From: Methylobacterium sp. J-076
GTDB lineage: Bacteria > Pseudomonadota > Alphaproteobacteria > Rhizobiales > Beijerinckiaceae
NCBI RefSeq assembly: GCF_022829405.1
Contig: NZ_JAKSXW010000118.1
Span: forward strand, 62,001-126,000
Length of the DNA: 64,000 bases
Direction of reading: 5' to 3'
Under the pieces are notes generated by a model. The model was not told the origin of the DNA, did no database searches, and was given only the letters and a program-made list of their open reading frames with translations. Every line of letters starts with the position of its first letter. Positions within the stretch are counted from its first letter, which is position 1. Shown here piece by piece: positions 8,745-16,327 of the stretch. A program made the translations under genes and the position numbers.

Positions 8745-9938
8745 CTACTTCCGCGTCCCCCAGCGGGCGCCCATTTGGCTGCTGCCGGCGTCGGCGCCGA
8801 TGGCCGGGCCGGCGGCCCGATCCGGGCGGTGGGTGGAGGGGGCGGCCATCGGGGTCGGCGCGATCATGTCCGGCACGCCGGCCTGGGCCTCGGTGCCCCT
8901 GCCGTCGGCGAACTGGCCCGCCTTGCGGAAGGTCCAGAGGTAGCCCGGCACCACGGCCTCGGCGGCGGTCGGCACGATGCCGAGGGCCTCGAAGCTGCGC
9001 CCCTCCGCCTTGGCCGCGTCGGAGACGACGTTGTCGGTCTGGAGCAGGACCACCTGGTCGCGGGTGAGCTTCAGGGCGTCGGGGAGCATGCCGAGCGTCA
9101 GGGTGTCGACGATCTCGAGGACCCGGGCCTGGATCTTCGCCAGGGGCAGGGGCAGGTCGAGGACGAGGCGGCTGCGCTGGATCGTCTTCAGCATGTAGCG
9201 CACGAGGTGGTCGAGGGTCGCCACCTCCGGGCCGCCGAGCTCGTAGACCCGGCCGCCGGGGACCTTGCCGTCCACCGCCCGGGCGATGGCCTCGGCCACG
9301 TCGCCGACGAAGACCGGCTGGAACCGGGTCTGCGCCCCGGCCAGCGGCAGCACCGGCAGGGAGCGGGCGAGGCCGGCGAAGCGGTTGAAGAAGCTGTCGC
9401 CCGGCCCGAAGATCAGGGACGGCCGCATGATGATCGCGTCCGGGCAGGCGGCGAGCACGTGGCGCTCGCCCTCCGCCTTGGTGCGGGCATAGGCCGAGGG
9501 CGAGGCCGCGTCGGCGCCGATGGCGGAGACCTGGATCATCCGGGCGCCCGCCGCCGCGGCGGCCCGGGCGATGGCCCCGGCCCCCTCGGCCTGGAGCCGG
9601 CCGAAGCGCTGCGGCCCGCTCTCCTGCAGGATGCCGACGAGGTTGATCACCACGTCCGACCGCTCGACGGCGCGGGTGATCGATTCGGCGTAGCGCAGGT
9701 TCGCCTGGACGGCCACGATCTGGCCCACCTTGCCCAGGGGCTGGAGGAACAGGGCGAGGTCGGGCCGCCGCACCGCGACGCGGATCCGGTAGCCGCGCTT
9801 GGCGAGCGCCCGCACCACGTGGCGGCCGAGGAAGCCGGACCCGCCGAAGATCGTCACGAGTTGCGTGTCGGGGCGACGCGCCGGCCCGGCGGGCGTCTCG
9901 TGCTGCGGGTCGAGCTGCAAATCCTGGCCGGTCATCAC
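8745..9938 (-). CDS. NAD(P)-binding protein, complex I NDUFA9-like (atypical SDR)
   Basis: The protein has 397 residues with an N-terminal Rossmann fold. The glycine motif TIFGGSGFLGRHVVRALAK (about 28-46) and the segments SDVVINLVGILQ and YARTKAEGERHVL (a YxxxK motif) mark an extended or atypical short-chain dehydrogenase. The pattern fits the NDUFA9/39-kDa subunit-like family, which in Alphaproteobacteria is associated with respiratory complex I assembly or structure. A Pro/Ala-rich tail follows from about residue 340. The start is either GTG at 9936-9938 or the next ATG at 9933-9935; an AGGAG lies 12 bp before the GTG. It is transcribed alone. Confidence 0.88.
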   Translation of the reverse strand: MMTGQDLQLDPQHETPAGPARRPDTQLVTIFGGSGFLGRHVVRALAKRGYRIRVAVRRPDLALFLQPLGKVGQIVAVQANLRYAESITRAVERSDVVINLVGILQESGPQRFGRLQAEGAGAIARAAAAAGARMIQVSAIGADAASPSAYARTKAEGERHVLAACPDAIIMRPSLIFGPGDSFFNRFAGLARSLPVLPLAGAQTRFQPVFVGDVAEAIARAVDGKVPGGRVYELGGPEVATLDHLVRYMLKTIQRSRLVLDLPLPLAKIQARVLEIVDTLTLGMLPDALKLTRDQVVLLQTDNVVSDAAKAEGRSFEALGIVPTAAEAVVPGYLWTFRKAGQFADGRGTEAQAGVPDMIAPTPMAAPSTHRPDRAAGPAIGADAGSSQMGARWGTRK

Positions 9939-10132
9939 CGTGGTCTCGGGCTCCTCGCGGTGCGGGATGGCATCGCCTCGCGCCTCCTTAGCCCAACCGG
10001 GCGCCGCATGGGAGGGGCGCGGGCCACACGCGGATGCGTGAACGGGGAATGGCCGCCGGCCCGGAACGGCGGGGCGGCATGTGCATTTCCTCCGCTCTCG
10101 TCCGGTCGGCCGGGCGGCGTGCGAGGGATGCG

Positions 10133-10327
10133 ATGATAGTCGGAATGCTCGGCTCGGCGGTGATCGCCGTGTTCGGCCTGCTCGTGGCCCTGGGGCTCGT
10201 CGGCCACCCCATCGACCAGCAGGCCGTCTCGCCCTACGGGTGGAGCATCCTCACCATCGGGGCGGCCCTGTTCGTGCTGTTCGCCTTCCGGCGCCTGCAG
10301 CGCGGCCGGCGGAAGCGGGCGGCCTGA
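10133..10327 (+). CDS. small two-helix membrane protein of unknown function
   Basis: The protein has 64 residues starting MIVGMLGSAVIAVFGLLVAL. Two hydrophobic helices (about 4-21 and 35-52) are separated by a short polar loop containing HPIDQQAVSPYGW, and a basic tail RRLQRGRRKRAA follows, which predicts a cytoplasmic C-terminus. I chose the ATG at 10133 because it has a GAGGG leader; an upstream ATG at 10034 would add a 33-residue stretch with no recognisable features. It is divergent from the NDUFA9-like gene and convergent with the metallo-hydrolase gene. I do not recognise the family, though small proteins of this layout are common in Methylobacterium. Confidence 0.6.
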   Translation: MIVGMLGSAVIAVFGLLVALGLVGHPIDQQAVSPYGWSILTIGAALFVLFAFRRLQRGRRKRAA

Positions 10328-10346
10328 GGGACGCCGCGCGCGGGGG

Positions 10347-11294
10347 TCAGGCGGCCCGGGCGCGGCGTCGGCGCAGGACGCCCGGGGCCGGGCACGGGGC
10401 GTCCGGACGGTCCGCCAGGACGGGCTGCTGCCCGCCGACCACGACGCTCTGCCGCTCCCGGGCGATGAAGGCGCCCGGCATGGCGGCCTGGAGGTCGGCC
10501 TCGATCTCGCGCAGCATCGTGTCCGAATGGGCGGGGTGCAGGTGGATGATGGCGAGCGCCTTCACCCCCGCCGCACGGGCGAGCTCCACGCCCTTCTGCC
10601 ACGTCGAGTGGCCCCAGCCGCGGCAGGTCGGATACTCGCCGTCGGTGAACATGCCGTCATAGACCATCAGGTCGGCGCCGGAGACGAACTCGGCCAGGGC
10701 CGGGTCCGGCCAGGGGTCCCGGTGCTCGATGTCGCTGATCAGGCAGAGGCGCCGGCCGCCGTGCTCGAAGCGGTAGCCGACCGAGCCCTGCGGGTGGTTG
10801 AGGAGCATCGTGTCGACCCGGGCGCCGTCCTCGAAGACGAGGGGCTGGCCCGCCTCGAACCCGTGGTGGTTGAAGGTGCAGCAGAGATCGTCGAGGGCGA
10901 TGGGGAAGAGCGGCGGGGAGAACAGCCGGCCGAGGGCCGCCCCGGCCGATTCGCCGCCGAGGTTGCCGCACCAGGTGTTGATGGTGCGGCTGCAATCCAG
11001 AACCGCCGGCTTGAAGAACGGCAGGCCCGCCGTGTGGTCGAGGTGGAGGTGGCTGAAGAGGAGATCGACCTCGCGGGGCAGATCCGTCCGGTGATTCTGG
11101 CCCATGTTGTAGAGGCCGGAGCCGGCATCGACGACAAAGAGGCGCTCGCCGCAGCGCACTTCCATGCACGGGGTGTTGCCGCCGAACTCGGCGTATTGCG
11201 GCCCGCTGACCGGAGTCGACCCACGCACGCCCCAGAACCTGAGGACGAGGTCGTCGTTCGCTGTGCCCGGAAGCGGCACGGGATCCTGGGACAT
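10347..11294 (-). CDS. metallo-beta-lactamase-fold hydrolase
   Basis: The protein has 315 residues. The first strand holds LRFWGVRGSTPVSGPQYAEF followed by GGNTPCMEV, a start typical of RNase Z/PhnP-like metallo-hydrolases. The metal motif HLHLDH is in FSHLHLDHTAGLPFF (about residues 78-90). Further likely ligands are in LISDIEHRD and in LAIIHLHPAHSD near the C-terminus. Such enzymes bind two Zn or Fe/Mn ions and cleave phosphodiester or similar bonds; the true substrate is unknown. The ATG at 11292-11294 has no strong ribosome site; a GTG four codons upstream is an alternative start. The 273-bp gap upstream holds nothing I recognise. Confidence 0.85.
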   Translation of the reverse strand: MSQDPVPLPGTANDDLVLRFWGVRGSTPVSGPQYAEFGGNTPCMEVRCGERLFVVDAGSGLYNMGQNHRTDLPREVDLLFSHLHLDHTAGLPFFKPAVLDCSRTINTWCGNLGGESAGAALGRLFSPPLFPIALDDLCCTFNHHGFEAGQPLVFEDGARVDTMLLNHPQGSVGYRFEHGGRRLCLISDIEHRDPWPDPALAEFVSGADLMVYDGMFTDGEYPTCRGWGHSTWQKGVELARAAGVKALAIIHLHPAHSDTMLREIEADLQAAMPGAFIARERQSVVVGGQQPVLADRPDAPCPAPGVLRRRRARAA

Positions 11295-11567
11295 GATGAT
11301 CACGGGGCTTCGGACGGATTTTCCCGACCGTTCAAGATCGGATTTCCGTCGTCGTTCCAGAGAAAACGGGCGAAGTCGGCGGACGAATGGAACAGGAGTA
11401 CCGTTTCGTCCCGCACGGACAATGAATTGGGGAATGCAACCGCGCCGTGATGTGCGGGCGCACACACGGGGCCGGACCCCGCATCCCGTCGCCCACGGGC
11501 CGGCGATGCCGCCCGGGCCGGGGGCTAAAGCTTTGCCGGAGCGTGTTTTCCCGGGGGGGCGCGCGGC

Positions 11568-12734
11568 TCAGAACGGCGCCGCCGAGGCGAGGGGGCCGGG
11601 CGGCGTCCGCGCCCCGGGATCCCGGCCGATTCCGTCGCGCAGGAGTTGCGGCAGGCTGTCGGCGTAGCGGGTCTGGAGCGGATCGGACAGGAGGGCGAGG
11701 GAATCGCGGCGGCGCGCATAGGCCGGCACGAAAGCCGCCTGGACCGGCGCGGGCACGGCCTTGGAGGCGAGCCAGACGGCCCAGACCTCCTCGGGGACGG
11801 GGGACGGACGGCGGCGGGCGGGCACCACGACCACCTCCTGCGCGGCGAAGGCCAGGGCCTCCGGGCGGCTGATGTCGCCCACCGTCCCGCCCCGCGACAC
11901 GTAGGACGCCCAGAAGGCGTTCTGGCCCCCGTCGGAATAGGTGGTGCGCACGGCCTGGATCCCCTCGCTCGCCAGGGTGGCGATCCGTGCCTCCTCGATG
12001 GCGTGGCGGGTGACGTAGGCGGCCTCGCGCTTCGGATCCTTCGAGGGGGCGAAGGCGTAGCGGCCCGCCGCCACCGAGACCTGCGGCTCCTCGCCCGTCG
12101 CCTCGAACCGGTCCGAGCCTTCCTTCAGGTTCTGCCAGAAGGCGAAGTTCGGGTCGGCCCGGTGCCGGGCGAGGTTCTCCGCGGTCATGCGGAACGGGTA
12201 GGACTGGAACTGGAAGGCCGCCTGCCCACCCGCCAGGGCCTCGCGGGCGATGGCGTAGATCTCCTCCACCGTCCCGTTCGTCATGGCGAAGCAGCCCATG
12301 GACGAGCAGATGCCGTGCACCATGATCGCCGAGCCGGAGCTGCCGTGCGACCGGTCGTACTCGTTCGGATAGCCGACGTCGAAGGACAGGTGGTAGTGCG
12401 AGTTCGGGTTCATCTGCCGGCGCGCGACCGTATAGAACCCCTCCGGCACCTGCCGGTCGCCGTTGCGGCGCTTGGGGCCGAGCTGGCCGGACCAGCGGCA
12501 GATCGGGAAGGCCTTGATGAAGACGTAGCCCTTGGGCCCGCGCTTCCACACTTCGAGCTCGGAGTCGCGTTTGTAGGCGCGGAACACCACCGGCGCCGCG
12601 GCGGTGGTGCCCTTGGCCGCCATTAGCGCCAGGGTCCCCGCCGGGATCGGGGCCTGGGCCTTGTCCTGCGCCGCCGCGGCGGAGCCGAGGGCGAGGAGGA
12701 CGAGGCCGGCGGCGAGGGATCTCCGGAGGGGCAT
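11568..12734 (-). CDS. L,D-transpeptidase family protein (YafK-like), secreted
   Basis: The protein has 388 residues. MPLRRSLAAGLVLLALGSAAAAQ is a clear signal peptide, so it acts in the periplasm. The catalytic domain covers about 45-200. The histidine and cysteine motif is HGICSSMGCFAMTNG (about 138-153), matching the YkuD-fold active site of the YafK/DpaA branch. E. coli DpaA in this branch cleaves the bond between Braun lipoprotein and peptidoglycan, so a peptidoglycan hydrolase or transpeptidase role is possible. The long C-terminal part (about 230-388) has no features I recognise. I chose the ATG at 12732-12734, which gives a normal signal peptide, rather than an in-frame ATG 18 codons upstream. 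Confidence 0.85.
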   Translation of the reverse strand: MPLRRSLAAGLVLLALGSAAAAQDKAQAPIPAGTLALMAAKGTTAAAPVVFRAYKRDSELEVWKRGPKGYVFIKAFPICRWSGQLGPKRRNGDRQVPEGFYTVARRQMNPNSHYHLSFDVGYPNEYDRSHGSSGSAIMVHGICSSMGCFAMTNGTVEEIYAIAREALAGGQAAFQFQSYPFRMTAENLARHRADPNFAFWQNLKEGSDRFEATGEEPQVSVAAGRYAFAPSKDPKREAAYVTRHAIEEARIATLASEGIQAVRTTYSDGGQNAFWASYVSRGGTVGDISRPEALAFAAQEVVVVPARRRPSPVPEEVWAVWLASKAVPAPVQAAFVPAYARRRDSLALLSDPLQTRYADSLPQLLRDGIGRDPGARTPPGPLASAAPF

Positions 12735-12830
12735 GGATCGGGGGGTGGGATCCTGGGGGGCGATGCGCCGCCACCGCAACAGCATCATGCTTAACTGACC
12801 GTAAAGCGCGGGTTTCTCCGTGGCCCTCCT

Positions 12831-15419
12831 TTACGGCGTGCTCAAGGCCGGCTCGGGGACGGGGGCGGCCACCTGCGGCACGACGGTGCTGTTCTCCACG
12901 GCGATCACCGCGTCGAACGGGTCCGGCGACGCGGGCAGCGCGCTACCGTGCAGGCAGACGATCAGCCCCCGCCCCGCGCGGGAGCGGCGCAGGCCCGCGA
13001 GCCGCGCGTCGAAATCCTCCGGCTGCCGGGCCTCCAGCACCGCCATGACGAGGATGTCCGGATCGCGGGCGAGGCAGCGGACGAGTTCGATGCCGATGCG
13101 GTCCCGGGCGCCGACCGCATTGTCCGACAGGGTGCCCCCGCCCTGGGGATCGACGGGGCTGTCGAGGCCGAGGCGGTAGACCGCCGCCTCCAGCCCCTCG
13201 TCGGCAAGGAAGCGCCGGAGCAGCGCCCGCACCCGCGGCTCGGCATTGGCCTCGCCGAGGCTCACCCGGCCGAACAGCAGGTTCTCCTCCAGGCTCGCGG
13301 CGGGGTTGATCCGGGCCGGGTCGTGGAACTCGACGGCGCCGGCCAGGTGCGACGGCAGCATCCGGGCGAAGGAGCGCCGGGCCTGGAGCAGGCGCTCCTC
13401 GAAGGCCGCGTCGATGAGGCCGAAGCGGTGGCGCGTCTCGCTGTAGCGCAGGGCGAGGCCGATCAGACGCTTGCGGTCGCGCTGGCCCGCCGGCCCCCGC
13501 CGCAGGGCGCCCGCCGCGGGCAGGCGGACCACGAGGTCCTCGAAATAGCCCCGCTCGGCGGCCGGGAACAGCGAGTAGGCGTCGAAGAGCGGGTGGTCGT
13601 TGGGCAGTTCCGAGAAGATCTCGACGGTCATCCGCGCCACCGTCAGGCCGATCTCGGTGAGGGCCCGCACGAGGTCCTCGGCCTCCAGCACGGCGCGCAT
13701 GTAGGGGTGGCGGGCGAGCCGCGCCGGGGCGAAGGCGCCCCCGACCGGGGTGCCGAACAGGATGTTCTCGCCCACGCTCGCTTGGTGGTTGTAGAGGGTG
13801 GGGTCGAACGGCTCCACGAGGCGGCCGGCGCCTTCGTGGGCGAGCGCCGCCTGCATCCCCCGCCGGGCGGCGACGATGGCGGCGGCGAGGGCGGGGTCCG
13901 CCTCCGGGTCGAGCCGCCCTTCGAGGCCGCGGGCGTAGACGAAGCCGTCGAGGCCGGTGAGGCGGCACAGGCCGATGAGGGCGATGTCGTCGGGGGCCTC
14001 GGACGGGCCGGTCCCGTAGAGCAGGTTCTGGCGCAGGCTCCCCTGCACGAGCACCGCCTCGCCCCCGGCGAAGGCGATCCGTTTCGCGCGCTGCGCCGGG
14101 TCGAGGGCGGCGAAGTCCTCCCCGTCGTAGGTGACTGCGCCGGCGGTGGGCTCGATCTGCCCGGCGAGCACCGCCGCCAGCACCCGGGCGCCGCTGCCCC
14201 GCCCTCCGGTGATCGCCACGTGGCCGGGCATCGTCACCGCCACGTCGACGCGGGCCAGCCGCTCGCCCGTTCCGGGGTCGAAGGCGCCGACCTCCCTGGT
14301 CGCGAGGGTCCCCGCCCGGGGGAAGGGCCGCAGCGGCCGGGACGCGGTGGGGCTTGGCCGGCCGCCGCCGCGGCCTTCGAGGACCGTCATGGTGCGGGCG
14401 ATCTCGCGCATCCGCGGCCGGAGGGCCTGCCGGCCGAGCCAGAGCCGCACGCTCGCCCCGACGAGCCATGCGGCGACGCCGAAAGCCCCCGCCGCGGCGG
14501 CCAGGGCGGCCGGCTCGACCGGGGTGGCCGGCGGATGGCCGGGGCCGCCCGAGCGCCACAGGGCGATCCCGATGGCCAGGGCGGGCAGGATCGCCGCCAG
14601 CGCGACGGCCGGGGCGCGGGCATAGGCGAGGCGGGCTTCGGCGCGGGCGATCTTGGCCCGGCTGGCGGCGACGCGGGCGGTGATCCGGGACACTTCGAGG
14701 GCCCCCGCCCCGTGGTTGCGCACCGCGGGCAGGCGGCGGATCAGGTCCGTCAGCCCGGCCTCGACCCGCGCATCGGTGCGCGTCCGCAGCTCCTGCCGCT
14801 CCCGGGCGCGGCGGAGGATCAGGGCGTCGGCGAGGCCCGTGGCCGCCAGGCCGATGGCCGCCGCCGGCACCAGCCGCGGCGCGGCGAGCGCGGCGAAGGC
14901 CAGGGATTGCAACACGGCGACCAGGGCCAGGACCGGCACGACGATGCCCGCCGAGAGCAGGCGCTCGCTGCGGCTCAGCACGTCGCTGAGCAGGCGGGCG
15001 AGGCCGCGGATGTCGTCCCGGGCGCCGGCCGGCGCGGCGATGATCCCCCGGATCACCCGCCCGCGCACGGCGTCCGCGGTGCGGTTCTGGGCGCGGAAGC
15101 ACAGGGCCGCCACCAGCCAGCCGAGGCCGGCGAGCGCCACGGCGCAGGCGGCGATGCCGAGGAAACCCGCCAGCTCGAGATCGATCGGCCGCAGGCCCAT
15201 CCCCGGCGCGAGCACCCGCTCGCCCTCCGGCAGGGCGACGGCGAGGCGCAGGAACCGCACCCGCGTCGCCTCGTCCTGCAGCATCACCCCGATCAGGTCC
15301 CGCAGGCACAGGAGCGTCAGGGCGCAGAGCGGCGTGCCGACGACCACGGCGAGGGCCGTCGCGGTGGCGTGCAGGCGCCGGGCGGTGCGCCAGGTGAGGA
15401 CGAGGGGATCGGTTTCCAT
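12831..15419 (-). CDS. ABC-exporter-like membrane protein with degenerate nucleotide-binding motifs
   Basis: The protein has 862 residues. The N-terminal third (about 15-340) has about six hydrophobic helices arranged like an ABC exporter membrane domain. The ATPase-like part starts near 385. Its Walker A segment reads TGGRGSGARV (about 404-413), where the P-loop lysine and Ser/Thr are missing. The region where LSGGQ is expected reads GTLSDNAVGARDRIGIELVR, and Walker B reads ILVMAVLEA without the acidic pair. Three segments, NLLYGTGPSE, NILFGTPVGG and NLLFGRVSLG, each look like the stretch after a Q-loop, suggesting internal duplication. It may therefore not hydrolyse ATP. The start ATG at 15417-15419 is where homology-like sequence begins. 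Substrate and partner are unknown. Confidence 0.75.
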   Translation of the reverse strand: METDPLVLTWRTARRLHATATALAVVVGTPLCALTLLCLRDLIGVMLQDEATRVRFLRLAVALPEGERVLAPGMGLRPIDLELAGFLGIAACAVALAGLGWLVAALCFRAQNRTADAVRGRVIRGIIAAPAGARDDIRGLARLLSDVLSRSERLLSAGIVVPVLALVAVLQSLAFAALAAPRLVPAAAIGLAATGLADALILRRARERQELRTRTDARVEAGLTDLIRRLPAVRNHGAGALEVSRITARVAASRAKIARAEARLAYARAPAVALAAILPALAIGIALWRSGGPGHPPATPVEPAALAAAAGAFGVAAWLVGASVRLWLGRQALRPRMREIARTMTVLEGRGGGRPSPTASRPLRPFPRAGTLATREVGAFDPGTGERLARVDVAVTMPGHVAITGGRGSGARVLAAVLAGQIEPTAGAVTYDGEDFAALDPAQRAKRIAFAGGEAVLVQGSLRQNLLYGTGPSEAPDDIALIGLCRLTGLDGFVYARGLEGRLDPEADPALAAAIVAARRGMQAALAHEGAGRLVEPFDPTLYNHQASVGENILFGTPVGGAFAPARLARHPYMRAVLEAEDLVRALTEIGLTVARMTVEIFSELPNDHPLFDAYSLFPAAERGYFEDLVVRLPAAGALRRGPAGQRDRKRLIGLALRYSETRHRFGLIDAAFEERLLQARRSFARMLPSHLAGAVEFHDPARINPAASLEENLLFGRVSLGEANAEPRVRALLRRFLADEGLEAAVYRLGLDSPVDPQGGGTLSDNAVGARDRIGIELVRCLARDPDILVMAVLEARQPEDFDARLAGLRRSRAGRGLIVCLHGSALPASPDPFDAVIAVENSTVVPQVAAPVPEPALSTP

Positions 15420-15480
15420 CGGGCCTTCGGAGCGGGGGCGACGGAGGCTTTTACACCGTTTCGGCTGGCACCGTGCGACC

Positions 15481-15513
15481 CCGGTCCCTCCCCCACCCCC
15501 CGCGAATGGGGAG
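15481..15513. repeat. GC-rich inverted repeat, family B fragment
   Basis: CCGGTCCCTCCCCCACCCCC is followed by GGGGAGGGGGAGG after a short spacer, which can form a hairpin. It lies in the 209-bp divergent region between the ABC-like gene and the ACIII operon, which must also hold the promoter of the respiratory operon. Confidence 0.5.
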
Positions 15514-15628
15514 GGGGAGGCCCGCGTCGGGCACGTTTGGCCGCAGCCGCAGGGCTGGCCCGCCCCTGGAACGGCTCTACCTTCGCTGCATCGCGAACGG
15601 CAGCGGTTCGGCGATTGGGAGGACGGGT

Positions 15629-16327
15629 GTGAACGGGAACGCCGACGACCGGCCATCGGGCTTCGGGACGGCGCAGCTCTTCTCGCCCGGCGCCGACGCC
15701 ATCTACCGCCTCGTCTTGATGACCCTCGCCTCCTGCCTCGTCGCCCTGCCGGTGCTGGCGGCCGGCATCGTCCGGTCGAACTACGTGACCGGGGTGGGGA
15801 TCGCCCCGAGCCAGCCCCTCCCCTTCAGCCACAAGCACCATGCCGGCGAACTCGGGATCGATTGCCGCTACTGCCACACCAGCGTGGAGAAGGAGGCGAG
15901 CGCGGGCATCCCCCCCACCCATACCTGCATGACCTGCCATTCGCAGATCTGGACCGGCTCGGACATGCTGAAGCCGGTGCGCGACAGCTACACCGAGGAC
16001 AAGCCCCTGGTGTGGAAGCGGCTGAACAAGCTGCCGGGCTACGTCTACTTCAACCACTCGGTCCACGTGACCAAGGGGGTCGGCTGCTCCAGCTGCCACG
16101 GCGACGTGACCTCGATGCAGATGACCTACCGGGCCAACGCCTTCGAGATGCAGTTCTGCCTCGATTGCCACCGGGCGCCCGAGAAGAACCTGCGCCCGCC
16201 CGCCGAGATCTGGAACATGGAGTGGAAGCCCCCGGCCGATCAGGCCAGCCTGGGTCCCACCCTCGCGGCGCGCTACCACGTCCGTGGCGGCGAGCGCCTC
16301 ACCGAATGCGGGATCTGCCACCGATGA
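15629..16327 (+). CDS. actA: alternative complex III subunit ActA, pentaheme cytochrome c
   Basis: The protein has 232 residues. One membrane-anchor helix lies at about 26-48 (YRLVLMTLASCLVALPVLAA). Five CxxCH heme motifs follow: CRYCH (about 81), CMTCH (100), CSSCH (153), CLDCH (177) and CGICH (228), the usual number for ActA. ActA accepts electrons from the quinol-oxidising core of alternative complex III on the periplasmic side. The GTG at 15629-15631 is preceded by GGGAGGAC; an open frame extends further upstream but lacks such a site. The stop overlaps the start of actB (ATGA). It is the first gene of a 12-kb operon for ACIII and a caa3 oxidase. Confidence 0.94.
   Translation: MNGNADDRPSGFGTAQLFSPGADAIYRLVLMTLASCLVALPVLAAGIVRSNYVTGVGIAPSQPLPFSHKHHAGELGIDCRYCHTSVEKEASAGIPPTHTCMTCHSQIWTGSDMLKPVRDSYTEDKPLVWKRLNKLPGYVYFNHSVHVTKGVGCSSCHGDVTSMQMTYRANAFEMQFCLDCHRAPEKNLRPPAEIWNMEWKPPADQASLGPTLAARYHVRGGERLTECGICHR

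Noticed and set aside
12799-12836. Small inverted repeat CCGTAAAG...CTTTACGG at the end of the ABC-like gene
   Set aside because: The stem is only 8 bp with a 22-base loop and no T-tract; too weak to call a terminator.
12948-15632. Plus-strand frame of about 890 codons opposite the ABC-like gene
   Set aside because: Composition is biased and no motif is seen; the minus-strand protein has membrane helices and ABC-like segments.
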